Shown one piece after another: positions 7,787 through 16,168 of a stretch of 64,000 nt of DNA. The stretch covers positions 1,054,001 to 1,118,000 of the forward strand of contig CAVPDZ010000009.1 in assembly GCA_963702755.1 (NCBI GenBank), written 5' to 3'. Origin of the DNA: JAJPKK01 sp963702755 (lineage in GTDB: Bacteria > Pseudomonadota > Alphaproteobacteria > Rhizobiales > Xanthobacteraceae). Within the stretch, counting starts at the first letter, position 1, and every line of letters starts with the position of its first letter. The translations under genes and the position numbers were made by a program. Below the pieces are notes generated by a model. It did not search any database, was not told where the DNA came from, and was given only the letters and a program-made list of their open reading frames with translations.

Positions 7787-9265
7787 ATGGACGCTCCGGC
7801 TCCCAACAAACTCATCAGAGGCACGGACGGCGACTGGGAAGTCGTGATCGGCATGGAAGTCCATGCCCAGGTCACGTCCTGCTCGAAGCTCTTCTCCGGC
7901 GCCGCGACGGCGTTCGGCGCCGCGCCGAACTCCCATGTGTCGCTGGTTGATGCCGCGATGCCGGGCATGCTGCCGGTGATCAACGAGGAATGCATCGCCC
8001 AGGCGGTGCGCACCGGGCTTGGGCTCAAGGCGCGCATCAATTTGCGCTCGGTGTTCGACCGGAAGAACTATTTCTATCCGGACCTGCCGCAGGGCTATCA
8101 GATCAGCCAGTACAAATCGCCGGTGGTCGGTGAAGGCGTGGTCACGGTCGATCTGCCGCACGAGACCATTCACATCGGCATCGAGCGGCTTCATCTCGAG
8201 CAGGATGCGGGCAAGTCGCTGCACGACCAGCATCCGACGCTCTCGTACGTCGATCTCAATCGCTCCGGCGTCGCCCTGATGGAGATCGTGTCGAAGCCCG
8301 ACTTGCGCTCCGCCGAGGACGCCAAGGCATTCCTCAGCAAGCTGCGCGCCATCCTGCGCTACCTCGGCACCTGCGACGGCGACATGGAGAAGGGAAGCCT
8401 GCGCGCCGACGTCAACGTCTCGGTGCGCCACCCGGACGATCCGCTTGGCACCCGCTGCGAGATCAAGAACGTCAATTCGATCCGTTTCGTCGGGCAGGCG
8501 ATCGACTGCGAGGCTCGCCGCCAGATCGCGATCCTCGAGGATGGCGGCGAGATCGAGCAGGAAACGCGGCTCTATGATCCCAACCGCAATGAGACGCGCT
8601 CGATGCGCAACAAGGAGGAGGCGCACGACTATCGCTACTTTCCCGATCCCGACCTGCTGCCGCTGGAGCTGACCCAGGAGTACGTCGACGAACTCGCCCG
8701 CGCGCTTCCCGAGTTGCCGGACGAGAAGAAGGCGCGGTTCATGTCGGCCTATGGGCTGGCGGCCTACGATGCCGATGTCCTCGTCGCGGAGCGGGAGAGC
8801 GCCGACTACTTCGAGGCGGTGGCGAAAGGTGGCGACAAAGCGGCGCGCGACGCCAAGCTCGCCGCAAACTGGGTCATCAACGAGCTGTTCGGCCGACTCA
8901 ACAAGGAAGGCAAGGGCATCGTCGATACGCCGGTTTCGGCGGCGCAGCTCGGCACCATCCTCGATCTCATCGCCGAAGGCACCATCTCCGGCAAGATCGC
9001 GAAGGATCTGTTCGAGATCGTCTGGGCGGAGGGCGGCGATCCGCGCGCGATTGTTGCCGCGCGCGGCATGATCCAGGTCACCGACACGGCGGCGATCGCC
9101 GCAATGGTGGACGAGATCGTCGCGGCCAACCCCGACAAGGTCGCGCAAGTGCGGGCGAAGCCCACGATGCTCGGCTGGTTCGTCGGCCAGGTCATGAAGG
9201 CGTCCGGCGGCAAGGCGAACCCGCAAGCGGTGAACGCGCTCCTCAAAGAGAAGCTCGGCATCTGA
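7787..9265 (+). CDS. gatB: Asp-tRNA(Asn)/Glu-tRNA(Gln) amidotransferase subunit B
   Basis: A 492-residue GatB that activates the tRNA-bound Glu/Asp and transfers ammonia from GatA. Signature blocks are VVIGMEVHAQVTSCSKLFSG near the start, NYFYPDLPQGYQISQY, and the LRADVNVSVR region. The helical and YqeY-type tail domain ends in NPQAVNALLKEKLGI. ATG 7787 is chosen because GAGAGGA lies upstream; ATG 7766 would add seven residues. The gene is complete. Confidence 0.96.
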   Translation: MDAPAPNKLIRGTDGDWEVVIGMEVHAQVTSCSKLFSGAATAFGAAPNSHVSLVDAAMPGMLPVINEECIAQAVRTGLGLKARINLRSVFDRKNYFYPDLPQGYQISQYKSPVVGEGVVTVDLPHETIHIGIERLHLEQDAGKSLHDQHPTLSYVDLNRSGVALMEIVSKPDLRSAEDAKAFLSKLRAILRYLGTCDGDMEKGSLRADVNVSVRHPDDPLGTRCEIKNVNSIRFVGQAIDCEARRQIAILEDGGEIEQETRLYDPNRNETRSMRNKEEAHDYRYFPDPDLLPLELTQEYVDELARALPELPDEKKARFMSAYGLAAYDADVLVAERESADYFEAVAKGGDKAARDAKLAANWVINELFGRLNKEGKGIVDTPVSAAQLGTILDLIAEGTISGKIAKDLFEIVWAEGGDPRAIVAARGMIQVTDTAAIAAMVDEIVAANPDKVAQVRAKPTMLGWFVGQVMKASGGKANPQAVNALLKEKLGI

Positions 9266-9863
9266 CGAGCGCCGCGCGTCTCGCGCGCGAACGAAGTGGT
9301 CGCCGTGAAGCGATCGATCGGCGGATTTTTTGTCGACCATGATGCTCGCAATGCCGTCGCGGCGTCTCAACTCGAGCCTTCGCTGACGCGGAATCAGAGT
9401 CTGCAGCTGCGAAATCGGAAGACCGATTCGCGCAATTCGTGATCACGCGATCGCTGAATCGACCCATCGGACAGCAATTGCTCACATTTTTTTTCGAGGC
9501 GCCGAAACGCATCCGCGCGCGCGATTTCGCGCGGCGGCGCTTCGAAAAAAATGCTGTCAAGGGGGCGTTCGCGCTCATCACCGCAAACTTCGACACATGG
9601 CAGTTGTGCCCAATTCACAAGGCTTTCTGCAACTGCGATGCGAACGTGCACGCGATGCGATGGTGCGAACGCGAGCTTGCGCAACATCGCGCGCGACGAC
9701 GATGCGCGACACGCGACGACACGCGCGAGAGGCCTCGCCGTACACGTTTCGTTAATGCGGAAGCTGTTTTTTTTGTTGTGCTGTAGTAATCGAAGTGCAG
9801 CGCTTACGATTCGCGTAGGTGCTGATGCGACATCCGCCAAGAGACTTGGCTAGGAGGGCAGCA
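9266..9863. other. Long non-coding stretch of unusual composition downstream of gatB
   Basis: No convincing gene is seen in about 600 bases. Composition is odd: T8 runs (about 9487-9494 and near 9767), an A7 run near 9545, a GC-only hairpin (CCGCGC...GCGCGG, 9513-9534), and a 9640-9730 patch dense in GCGATGCGA/CGCGCGACGACG words. Open frames here look like composition effects. It could hold the leader of the lysine-rich peptide gene at 9864 or a small RNA. Confidence 0.5.
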
Positions 9864-9944
9864 TGGTGAAGAAGGCAAAGGCGAAGTCCGCCGCGAAGAA
9901 GAAAGCTCCTGCAAAGCGCAAGGTAGCGAAGAAGAAGAAGTAAG
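9864..9944 (+). CDS. Lysine-rich 26-residue peptide, histone H1-tail-like
   Basis: ATG 9864 follows AGGAGGGC at the right distance, and TAA ends at 9944. The peptide opens MVKKAKAKSAAKKKAPAKRK and finishes VAKKKK: half the residues are lysine and most of the rest Ala, Pro and Arg. This is the composition of histone H1/AlgP-like tails, which bind DNA or RNA non-specifically. From memory, such KA-rich peptides are frequent in Bradyrhizobium-like genomes. The strong ribosome site in an otherwise non-coding area supports a real gene. Confidence 0.65.
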
Positions 9945-10699
9945 TAAGCGTCGGGGCGATCCGCTCCGAGCCAGTCGGCGACATAACGATTAGACCGGCG
10001 ACATCACCAACAAGATTGCCAAGCGCGAAATCGCGATGCAGTCGGTTGAGATGACGCCGGGGTCGGCGACGGAAGGCGTCGGCGAGACTGAGGCTTGAAC
10101 CTCCCGGACATCCGATCGGATCAGTTCGGGGCATGAGGCGCGAAGTTCGCACCTTATCGTCAGCGCAATCCGCTGACAGGTCCTGGGCCTCGGACATCTC
10201 GCCGACGCCTCGGTTGTTTTAGGGGTCTTGCTGCGCGGGCCTCAGGGTCCGTTGTTGTCGAAGCGGTCTATATTTCCGAAGGCTCTATTCGTCGCTGGGT
10301 GCAATCGCGCGCAAGCACCGGCGGCTGCGGTTCAGCATTTCACCTCATCGATATGACGTGCGCGGCTGCTCTCGCCTGGTCTCGCACTAAGGTATCCGCC
10401 GCCGCCCGCCGCGAGCCATGGCGAACTCTCGTGGTAAGGCGCGAACGCGCTGATGGTTACCCCGCTCTCAAGCGGCACGGTTAGCGCGCCCTCACCGGAA
10501 TGTGTGACACGCGGATTTCCAAGGCTTTCCGTGATTAACGATCGGTTGCCGCATCGTGCAGCCGTTGCGGCATTCACTCTCAATTCATCGCGCTGCTTAA
10601 AGCACGATTCAAAATTTCCCACGATGATCGCAACACTCCGGAACGGAGATCGCCCGCGATCAGCAGCGACGCAAGCACATCGGCCGGGGGAGGCCAAAC
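9945..10699. other. Non-coding stretch between the lysine-rich peptide and the Sel1 gene
   Basis: No gene can be supported. One open stretch near 10000-10099 reads NKIAKREIAMQSVEMTPGSA and ends at TGA, but it has no ribosome site and no recognisable family. A short imperfect hairpin of GCGTCGGCGAGA-type words occurs near 10075-10210 (GTCGGCGAGAC and, inverted, TCTCGCCGAC). Confidence 0.4.
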
Positions 10700-10960
10700 A
10701 TGGGACGTATGGAACTAGCGGCAATCGAGAACGGCAGCTTCGGGGAAGCGTCGGGAGACATGTTCTTCCACCTCGGCATGATGTATTCCACCGGCGCCGA
10801 GGTGCCGACCGATTACGTGTCGGCGCACAAGTGGTTCAATCTCGCGGCAATGCGCGGCAATGCAGATGCGGCGCGGCTGCGCCGTGAAATCGCAGCGCAA
10901 ATGTCCGACACCGAGATCGCCGCCGCGCAGCGCGCCGCGCGCGACTGGCTCAAGCACTAA
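10700..10960 (+). CDS. Short Sel1-repeat protein (86 aa)
   Basis: ATG 10700 is preceded by GGGGGAGG. The protein has one Sel1-like helix pair (FFHLGMMYSTGAEVPTDYVS, then AHKWFNLAAMRGNADA) and a C-terminal helix ending AAQRAARDWLKH. Sel1 repeats mediate protein contacts. This short one-repeat form without a signal peptide is, from memory, typical of a small Bradyrhizobium-type family. The function is unknown. Confidence 0.75.
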   Translation: MGRMELAAIENGSFGEASGDMFFHLGMMYSTGAEVPTDYVSAHKWFNLAAMRGNADAARLRREIAAQMSDTEIAAAQRAARDWLKH

Positions 10961-11033
10961 TCTAGTCCAGCCTAGACACTGACAGGTGAGGGCGAGCGGC
11001 CGCGTCCGCTTCGCCTCGCCGTTATTCACCATG

Positions 11034-11155
11034 TAGCCCGGATGAGCGAAGCGACATCCGGGGCGGCGATGCGCCTTGAGTGAGACTTTCCCCGGATGTC
11101 GCGGAGCCTGTCATCGGGCCAGCCGGAGGCGGGACCCGTTGGCTCATCCGGGCTA
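11034..11155. repeat. Inverted pair of the TAGCCCGGATGAGCG repeat
   Basis: The left unit starts TAGCCCGGATGAGCGAAGCG and ends ACATCCGGGG (11034-11063). The right side has CCCCGGATGTC (11090-11100) and, after an insert of about 40 bases, GCTCATCCGGGCTA (11142-11155). The two right pieces are the exact complement of the left unit, split by the insert. The unit at 6751 is a single copy of the same family. Location is just upstream of tRNA-Ser. Confidence 0.75.
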
Positions 11156-11219
11156 CCGAGCTTGGTCGTCTCCGTCTCCCTTGCCAGTTGGCGTGGTCTC
11201 GGGCATATCGGCGGGTACA

Positions 11220-11312
11220 GGAGACGTGGCCGAGTGGCTGAAGGCGGCGGTTTGCTAAACCGTTATACGCTCTCAAGGCGTATCGAGGGTTCGAATCCCT
11301 CCGTCTCCGCCA
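11220..11312 (+). tRNA. tRNA-Ser (GCT anticodon)
   Basis: The 93-base type II tRNA has acceptor stem GGAGACG/CGTCTCC (11220-11226 and 11302-11308) and discriminator G, with CCA encoded at 11310-11312. The D region is TGGCCGAGTGGCTGAAGGC, the anticodon loop is TTGCTAA, and the T arm contains GGTTCGAATCC. A long variable arm (TTATACGCTCTCAAGGCGTA) is diagnostic of tRNA-Ser. It reads AGC/AGU codons. Confidence 0.97.
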
Positions 11313-11495
11313 GTTCCACGTCCGTCGTCGTCCACCAACATTCATAGCGATCCAGAAAAGGCGCGCGCGCCCCGTGGATTGGCTTGCGCCATGAAATGAA
11401 CAATGGGGCACGCCTGGAGGTGTCGCAGTCGAGAGCCGTTGCGCTGCCACACGAAAAGATAAGATGAGGTGCGAGTCCAAAACAACCGCACTGAC

Positions 11496-13091
11496 TTAGG
11501 CTGCTCGCTTCAAGCGCAGCGCATCAAGCCCGAGGTGACAGTAAACGCCGCCGCTACCGGCGTTGCCGTGAGACGTCACGACGAGTTCGTGTGGTCCCGC
11601 GTCCAGCATGGTGACGCCAAGCGGAATACTTTCTGTAGAGATCAGATCGGCCCGAAATTGCAGGCGTTTCCTTATCGCGCCCAACTCGATGGTCGCGTCC
11701 CCGTAATCCCTGTTCTTGGTGAATGCGCCTTCCACCGCGTATCGCCCGGCAACGGGCACAGCGAGACGCAGCACCAATCTGTCGCCGTCCTTGGCGCCGT
11801 GCCACCACAATTGGAAGCCGCCGGACATGCGCTTGAAGTTCTGAAATTCAATCTCGCCGCCCGTGAGCCCAACAAATTCCAAAGCCTCCCCTTCGATTGT
11901 CCCATCCGTTTGCGGCAACGGTGGTTTGAGGGTCGGCGTCGGCCATTGCCCTGGCATCGCCGTTCCAACCAGCGTGTTCGACAGCATGAACCATGCCGGC
12001 GCATTGGCCGAAGGCAGGGCATTGGCCGCAGCGAACACGCCGATACCTTGGTCCATCAGCATCAGATGGTCCGCCCAGTTGCGCGTGTTGGTGCCGTTGT
12101 GTCCGATCGAGCGGCCCAGCAATCCCCACGTCCCGATGCCGAAGGCCGGTATGCCCCCGGCAGCCAGCGGTGTGTACAGTAATTTGAATATGGGCCGCGA
12201 GAGCAGCCCGCTGTCCATCTCACCGGTTAGATGCGCCTGCATCCAACGGCCAAATCCCTCGAGCGTCAGGGAGATGCCTCCCGCCGGGTTGAAGATGTGG
12301 TACCCGTATCTGCTCCGCGGCACCGGCGAAACGGGTCTCCAGCGCGCGCCTTCGTGCACATGCGGCCAGGGCTCGCGAGCAGGGTCCACAAGTGCCGGCT
12401 CGCCGAAGATGACGGAGCGGATTCCGAGCGGCTTGGCGATGTCCTGAACGATCATGTCCTCGTAGGCGCGGCCCTCGACCTTTTCCAAAGCCGCCCCCAG
12501 CGTGTTGTAGCCGCGATTGGAATAGCTGAAGCGTTCGCCGGGTGGAAATTGGAGCGGCAGGCGAAGTGCAATCACGACGCCGCGTTGACGGCGCTCTCCG
12601 AAACTCAGATTTGGCGCATTGGTTTCCGCAACGCCGTCCCAAGAGAAGGCGTCGTCGCCGAACATGCCGCTGCGGTGGGTGACGAGCTGACGAATGGTGA
12701 TGTCGCCCACTTTCGGCGCCATGATGCGTGCGTGCTCGGGATAGATGTCGCGAAGCGTCGTATCCCAGTTCAGCTTGCCCCGATCGACCAGCAGCGCCGC
12801 AAGAGTCGCCGTGAAGGTCTTGGTAATCGAGCCAAGCTGCCAATGAGCATCAGCGGGGACTAAACCGAATTCGCCAACGCGACGAACGCCGGCAACGCCC
12901 TGTGCCAGCACGCCGTCGCGCGACACCGCAATGGCACCGACCGCCGGGAGACCGAGCTTTTCGCGGATGGTGTCTAGCGTATCGCCGAGATCATTCTGTT
13001 TGGCCTGCGTCGCCGCGTAAGCCGAGGGCAGAAGCGCAGCGATCGCCAGACTGGCAGTACCCGCGATGACTTGGCGGCGATCGGTCAACAA
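11496..13091 (-). CDS. Exported serine hydrolase of the beta-lactamase/penicillin-binding-protein family with a C-terminal beta domain
   Basis: About 531 residues from TTG 13091, six bases after AGGAG; upstream codons lack support. A signal leader follows at once (LTDRRQVIAGTASLAIAALL). The class C-type active site is complete: SITK (nucleophile Ser and Lys), YSNRGYN (Tyr-x-Asn) and HNGTN (the KTG equivalent). After the catalytic domain a separate 130-residue part (KDGDRLVLRLAVPVAGRYAV, then FTKNRDYGDATIELG) looks like a carbohydrate-binding-type beta sandwich. It is likely a periplasmic esterase or D-amino peptidase; the substrate is unknown. The gene is intact. Confidence 0.85.
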   Translation of the reverse strand: MLTDRRQVIAGTASLAIAALLPSAYAATQAKQNDLGDTLDTIREKLGLPAVGAIAVSRDGVLAQGVAGVRRVGEFGLVPADAHWQLGSITKTFTATLAALLVDRGKLNWDTTLRDIYPEHARIMAPKVGDITIRQLVTHRSGMFGDDAFSWDGVAETNAPNLSFGERRQRGVVIALRLPLQFPPGERFSYSNRGYNTLGAALEKVEGRAYEDMIVQDIAKPLGIRSVIFGEPALVDPAREPWPHVHEGARWRPVSPVPRSRYGYHIFNPAGGISLTLEGFGRWMQAHLTGEMDSGLLSRPIFKLLYTPLAAGGIPAFGIGTWGLLGRSIGHNGTNTRNWADHLMLMDQGIGVFAAANALPSANAPAWFMLSNTLVGTAMPGQWPTPTLKPPLPQTDGTIEGEALEFVGLTGGEIEFQNFKRMSGGFQLWWHGAKDGDRLVLRLAVPVAGRYAVEGAFTKNRDYGDATIELGAIRKRLQFRADLISTESIPLGVTMLDAGPHELVVTSHGNAGSGGVYCHLGLDALRLKRAA

Positions 13092-13406
13092 GCAATTCTC
13101 CTGCGCGACGTGACACCACAAATCTGCCGTCGGCCCCACCGTCCCGGCTCAGAGATCATGGCGGTGTCCGGGGACCGCAGTCGACTATAAAATTTCTCGA
13201 TGCGAGGCGGCGGCAGCCGGCCGTCGTCCGGGGAATAATCAACAATGAGCGAGACCAACCGCTTCTTAACCTTTCAGGCTCAACGTCAATCCATCATACG
13301 CAATTGACTTGGCGGCCATCCCGATCCGAATTCCGGCGGGGTGACCAGCTCTTTGCGGGTCGACGCCCGCAACAACTGCGTTGGCGCAGAGGAGGGTACC
13401 AGCGAA
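13092..13406. other. Intergenic region between divergent genes
   Basis: No gene is seen. It separates the leftward serine hydrolase from the rightward small gene at 13407 and presumably carries both promoters, but no clear -35/-10 pair stands out. Confidence 0.4.
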
Positions 13407-13616
13407 ATGAGCGTGCCGTACTACAGCGTCAAGATCGACCGTTGTTATGTGCGAGCGAGCGAAGTTCGCAGAGTCATCGCGCTATCCGGGACGTCGGTGC
13501 TGTATGTCGCGTGCGATGTGGCAGGACCCACGGAGCCGTCTGAGCCCATTCAAGTCCCGCGCGACACCTTCGCAAGAGAGGTTGATGCCGAGGTTCCCGA
13601 CCCTTCGCAACGCTAG
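13407..13616 (+). CDS. Small hypothetical protein (69 aa)
   Basis: ATG 13407 follows GGAGGG. The 69-residue product starts MSVPYYSVKIDRCYVRASEV and continues with VIALSGTSVLYVACDV, an alternating hydrophobic pattern like a small beta barrel. It ends in a polar tail (PRDTFAREVDAEVPDPSQR). No family is recognised. The good ribosome site and protein-like sequence support it; homologue counts would settle it. Confidence 0.5.
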   Translation: MSVPYYSVKIDRCYVRASEVRRVIALSGTSVLYVACDVAGPTEPSEPIQVPRDTFAREVDAEVPDPSQR

Positions 13617-13672
13617 TTCGCGGTGCAAGGGTTGGCCCGTGCGAGACGCCGCGGCTCGTTAGCCGAAGTTCC

Positions 13673-13834
13673 TTACATCAGCACCGTCATTTGGTCGAAG
13701 TGCTGAAGGATGGTGGCGAAGGCGATGCACGCGGCAAGGCCGATCGCCGAGAAGGCGACAACCAGCCAAAACCCGCTCAGGGGTTTGCGCGACTTGCCGA
13801 TCTCGCCGGAACGAATTGCCTCGATGCTCGCCAT
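13673..13834 (-). CDS. Small single-span membrane protein (53 aa)
   Basis: From ATG 13834 the peptide has a charged start (MASIEAIRSGEIGKSRKP), one membrane helix (FWLVVAFSAIGLAACIAF) and a short tail ending QMTVLM. GGGG precedes the start by several bases. No family is recognised. An upstream ATG at 13888 would add 18 residues of low quality. Plausible but unproven. Confidence 0.45.
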   Translation of the reverse strand: MASIEAIRSGEIGKSRKPLSGFWLVVAFSAIGLAACIAFATILQHFDQMTVLM

Positions 13835-14053
13835 GTCCCGTACCCCGCAAATCGATTGACTCTGGTGTCGCCCGATCGTGGGTCGCACGCGATGCTTCGC
13901 AGGTTCATTTGTTTCGTGTGGTCATCGAAAAAATCGAACCGCCGACGCTGATTGAGGCGGGATCTTGTTGACGCCGCGTCGACGTCAAGGCGCGAGCGGA
14001 GCACCCTCGATGATGGCCTCGACGATGTTAGCGGGGCTGTCGTGATGCCGTCG

Positions 14054-14785
14054 TCATGAGCCGCCGTCCTCTGCACGGTTCCATAAGCGACCCAAGCCGG
14101 TGACCGGGGCGCGACGGCCGAACCGGCCGAGCGCTGCCCAGAGGATGGTCTGGTTGCAGGTGAGGAGCGGGCGCGCGGTGCTCGCCTCGATCTCTTCGAT
14201 CGCATCGAAGGTGGGGAGATCAGTCGCGAGCAGCACGATCGCGTCGGCGTCCGGACGCGAGATCGACTTCGCCAGGTCGATGACGGCGCTCCGCGGGGTT
14301 TGGGCGACCGCGCTGACCGCGCGCACGTCAAGCGTGGCGTCGGCGACAACCTCGAAGCCGGATTTCTGGAAATGGGCGACGGCGCGCGGATGGATTGCGG
14401 CAGGGTAGGGGCTGCCGATGGCGAGCCGGCGCGCGCCGAGCGCGGCGAGGGCCTTCTCCATCGCCGTCCATGCGGAGATGAACGGCAGTCCGGTCGCGTG
14501 CTCGATTGCTGCCGTCCGCCGCTCGTTCCAGCCGTCGGGCATGATGAAGGTCGTCACCATGTCGGCATAGACGATGAGGTCGACACCGGTCGCCGTAAGC
14601 TCGTCGAGCGCGCGGGCCGCATGCGCCTCCATGGCCTCGATTGCCTGCGCCGTGAGATCGCCGCGGACCAGGATGCGCGTGACATGAAGGGCCACGTCGG
14701 GCGGCAGGTGGCGCCAAAGCTCGGGCTCCAGCACGCTGTTGTTGGCTGGCAGCACGACGCCGATCTTGTGCCGAATGCCGCGCAT
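14054..14785 (-). CDS. Asp/Glu racemase superfamily, maleate cis-trans isomerase-like
   Basis: 243 residues from ATG 14785. It opens MRGIRHKIGVVLPANNSVLE, the PS/ANN(T/S)V(L/M)E motif of maleate isomerase and arylmalonate decarboxylase relatives. It continues with DLIVYADMVTTF and a catalytic cysteine in LLTCNQTILWAAL. Family members isomerise maleate to fumarate or racemise or decarboxylate small diacids. It is the last gene of a leftward locus, twelve bases after the dihydroorotase-like gene, so probably one transcript with it. The exact substrate is unknown. Confidence 0.82.
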   Translation of the reverse strand: MRGIRHKIGVVLPANNSVLEPELWRHLPPDVALHVTRILVRGDLTAQAIEAMEAHAARALDELTATGVDLIVYADMVTTFIMPDGWNERRTAAIEHATGLPFISAWTAMEKALAALGARRLAIGSPYPAAIHPRAVAHFQKSGFEVVADATLDVRAVSAVAQTPRSAVIDLAKSISRPDADAIVLLATDLPTFDAIEEIEASTARPLLTCNQTILWAALGRFGRRAPVTGLGRLWNRAEDGGS

Positions 14786-14796
14786 GTTCGGCTCGC

Positions 14797-16162
14797 TCAG
14801 CTTGCGGAGGCCGGCGCGCGCGCGAGGAACCGCCCGCCTGGCTTGGTTGCGACGAGCGCGCCGTCCTCGGCGATGACTTCGCCGCGCAGGATGGTCATCA
14901 CCGGGCGGCCTTGCAGGGTCATCCCTTCGAACGGCGAGCGCGCCGCCCGCGAATGAATGACGTCGGGCGTGACGTGGAACGGCGCATGCGCGTCGACCAG
15001 CACGAAGTCCGCGTCGGCGCCGAGTCGCGAGACTGCCCTTGCGATCGGCAAGCCCGAATAGTTTCGCCGGGCGCTCCGCGAGCAGGGCTCGCGACCCGCG
15101 GATAGTCGATGATCTGTCGCGCCGCGAGATCGAGCGCAGCCGCCGCGAGCGTATCGAGGCCCGGTGTCCCGCTCGGGCTCTCCCACGGGTTCGATGTCTT
15201 CTCGGCGAGCGCATGCGGCGCGTGATCCGAGCCGATGAAGTCGACGACGCCGGCGGCGGCCGCTTGCTGCGCAGCCGAAACATCGGCAACCGAACGCAGC
15301 GGCGGCAGCATCTGGGCATACGGACCGAGCCGCGCAAGCACCGCACTGTCGAGATGGAGATGATGCGGGGTGACCTCGACCGCCACGGCGCCGTCGGGAG
15401 CCTGCGCCTTGGCGGCGGCAACAAGCTCGAATCCGCGGGCGGTCGAGACTTGCCGCGCGATGATCTTTGCTCCGGTGGCATGCCGCGCCTCAATGAGCAT
15501 GCGCCAAGCCCAGCGCTTCGCTTATGGGCGGCCGGCTTTCGGCGAATGCCGGAAAATCTGTGCGCCCCGCCGCGCGAATGCGCGCCAGCGCGGCATCGAC
15601 CACCGCCTGATTGCCGCAATAAACCCCGACCCGCGCATCAAGCGCGGCGATCTGCGTGAGCATGTGCAGGAGAAGCGCGCTGTCGACATAAGCCTCGCCC
15701 GGCGGGCCGTCGGCGAGCATCGTCTCGAAGGAAACGACGCCGGCATTCCACAGCGTTGCCAACGCATCGTGATTGCCTGGATGAACCGCGGCCTGGAGCG
15801 CAAAGTCGACATACGAGCCGCGTTCGCCCGCTTCGCGCGCGAGGTCGAATCCGGCAATCGAAATCGACCGGCGGGCGCGTGTTCGGCATGCACATCACCG
15901 TGGTGATGCCGCCGATGGCCGCCGCCGTGCTGCCGCTCGAAAAATCCTCCTTTTGCGGTTGGCCCGGGTCGCGCATGTGGACGTGAGCGTCGACGAAGCC
16001 GGCAAAGAGCAGCCGCTGGCGCGCGTCGATCACGGTGTCGGCCGCAGCGCTATCGGTACCGGCAAGGTGCGCCGCGATGCGGCCGTCAGCGGCGACGACG
16101 CCTCCCGCCGTGATGCCTTTGGAGGTCACGACCCTCGCGTTGTGGATGCACAGCGTCGCCAT
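14797..16162 (-). CDS. Dihydroorotase/allantoinase/hydantoinase-like amidohydrolase, four frame breaks
   Basis: A cyclic amidohydrolase of about 450 residues read across three frames. The N-terminus MATLCIHNARVVTSKGITAG leads to the metal site DAHVHMRDPGQPQKEDF. Then come YVDFALQAAVHPG-type sequence, VEVTPHHLHLD (His ligand) and GSDHAPHALAEK (catalytic Asp). The end has DFVLVDAHAPFHV and GRPVMTILRGEV. Breaks lie near 15865, 15497, 15090 and 15035; each joins correctly with a one- or two-base change. Such enzymes open ureide or imide rings. Four breaks in one gene could also mean decay. It lies between an ornithine-cyclodeaminase family gene (six bases) and the racemase family gene. Confidence 0.78.
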
Positions 16163-16168
16163 TGCCGT

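Noticed and set aside
9513..9534. GC hairpin near T and A runs as a gatB terminator
   Set aside because: The T run lies before the stem on the plus strand and the A run after it, so the order is wrong for an intrinsic terminator on either strand.
9439..9853. Open frames of 100-115 codons downstream of gatB
   Set aside because: Their residues follow from GCGATGCG-type composition, all strands give similar frames, and none has a good start.
10332..10724. 130-codon minus-strand open frame upstream of the Sel1 gene
   Set aside because: No ribosome site, no recognisable family, and it overlaps the likely Sel1 leader.
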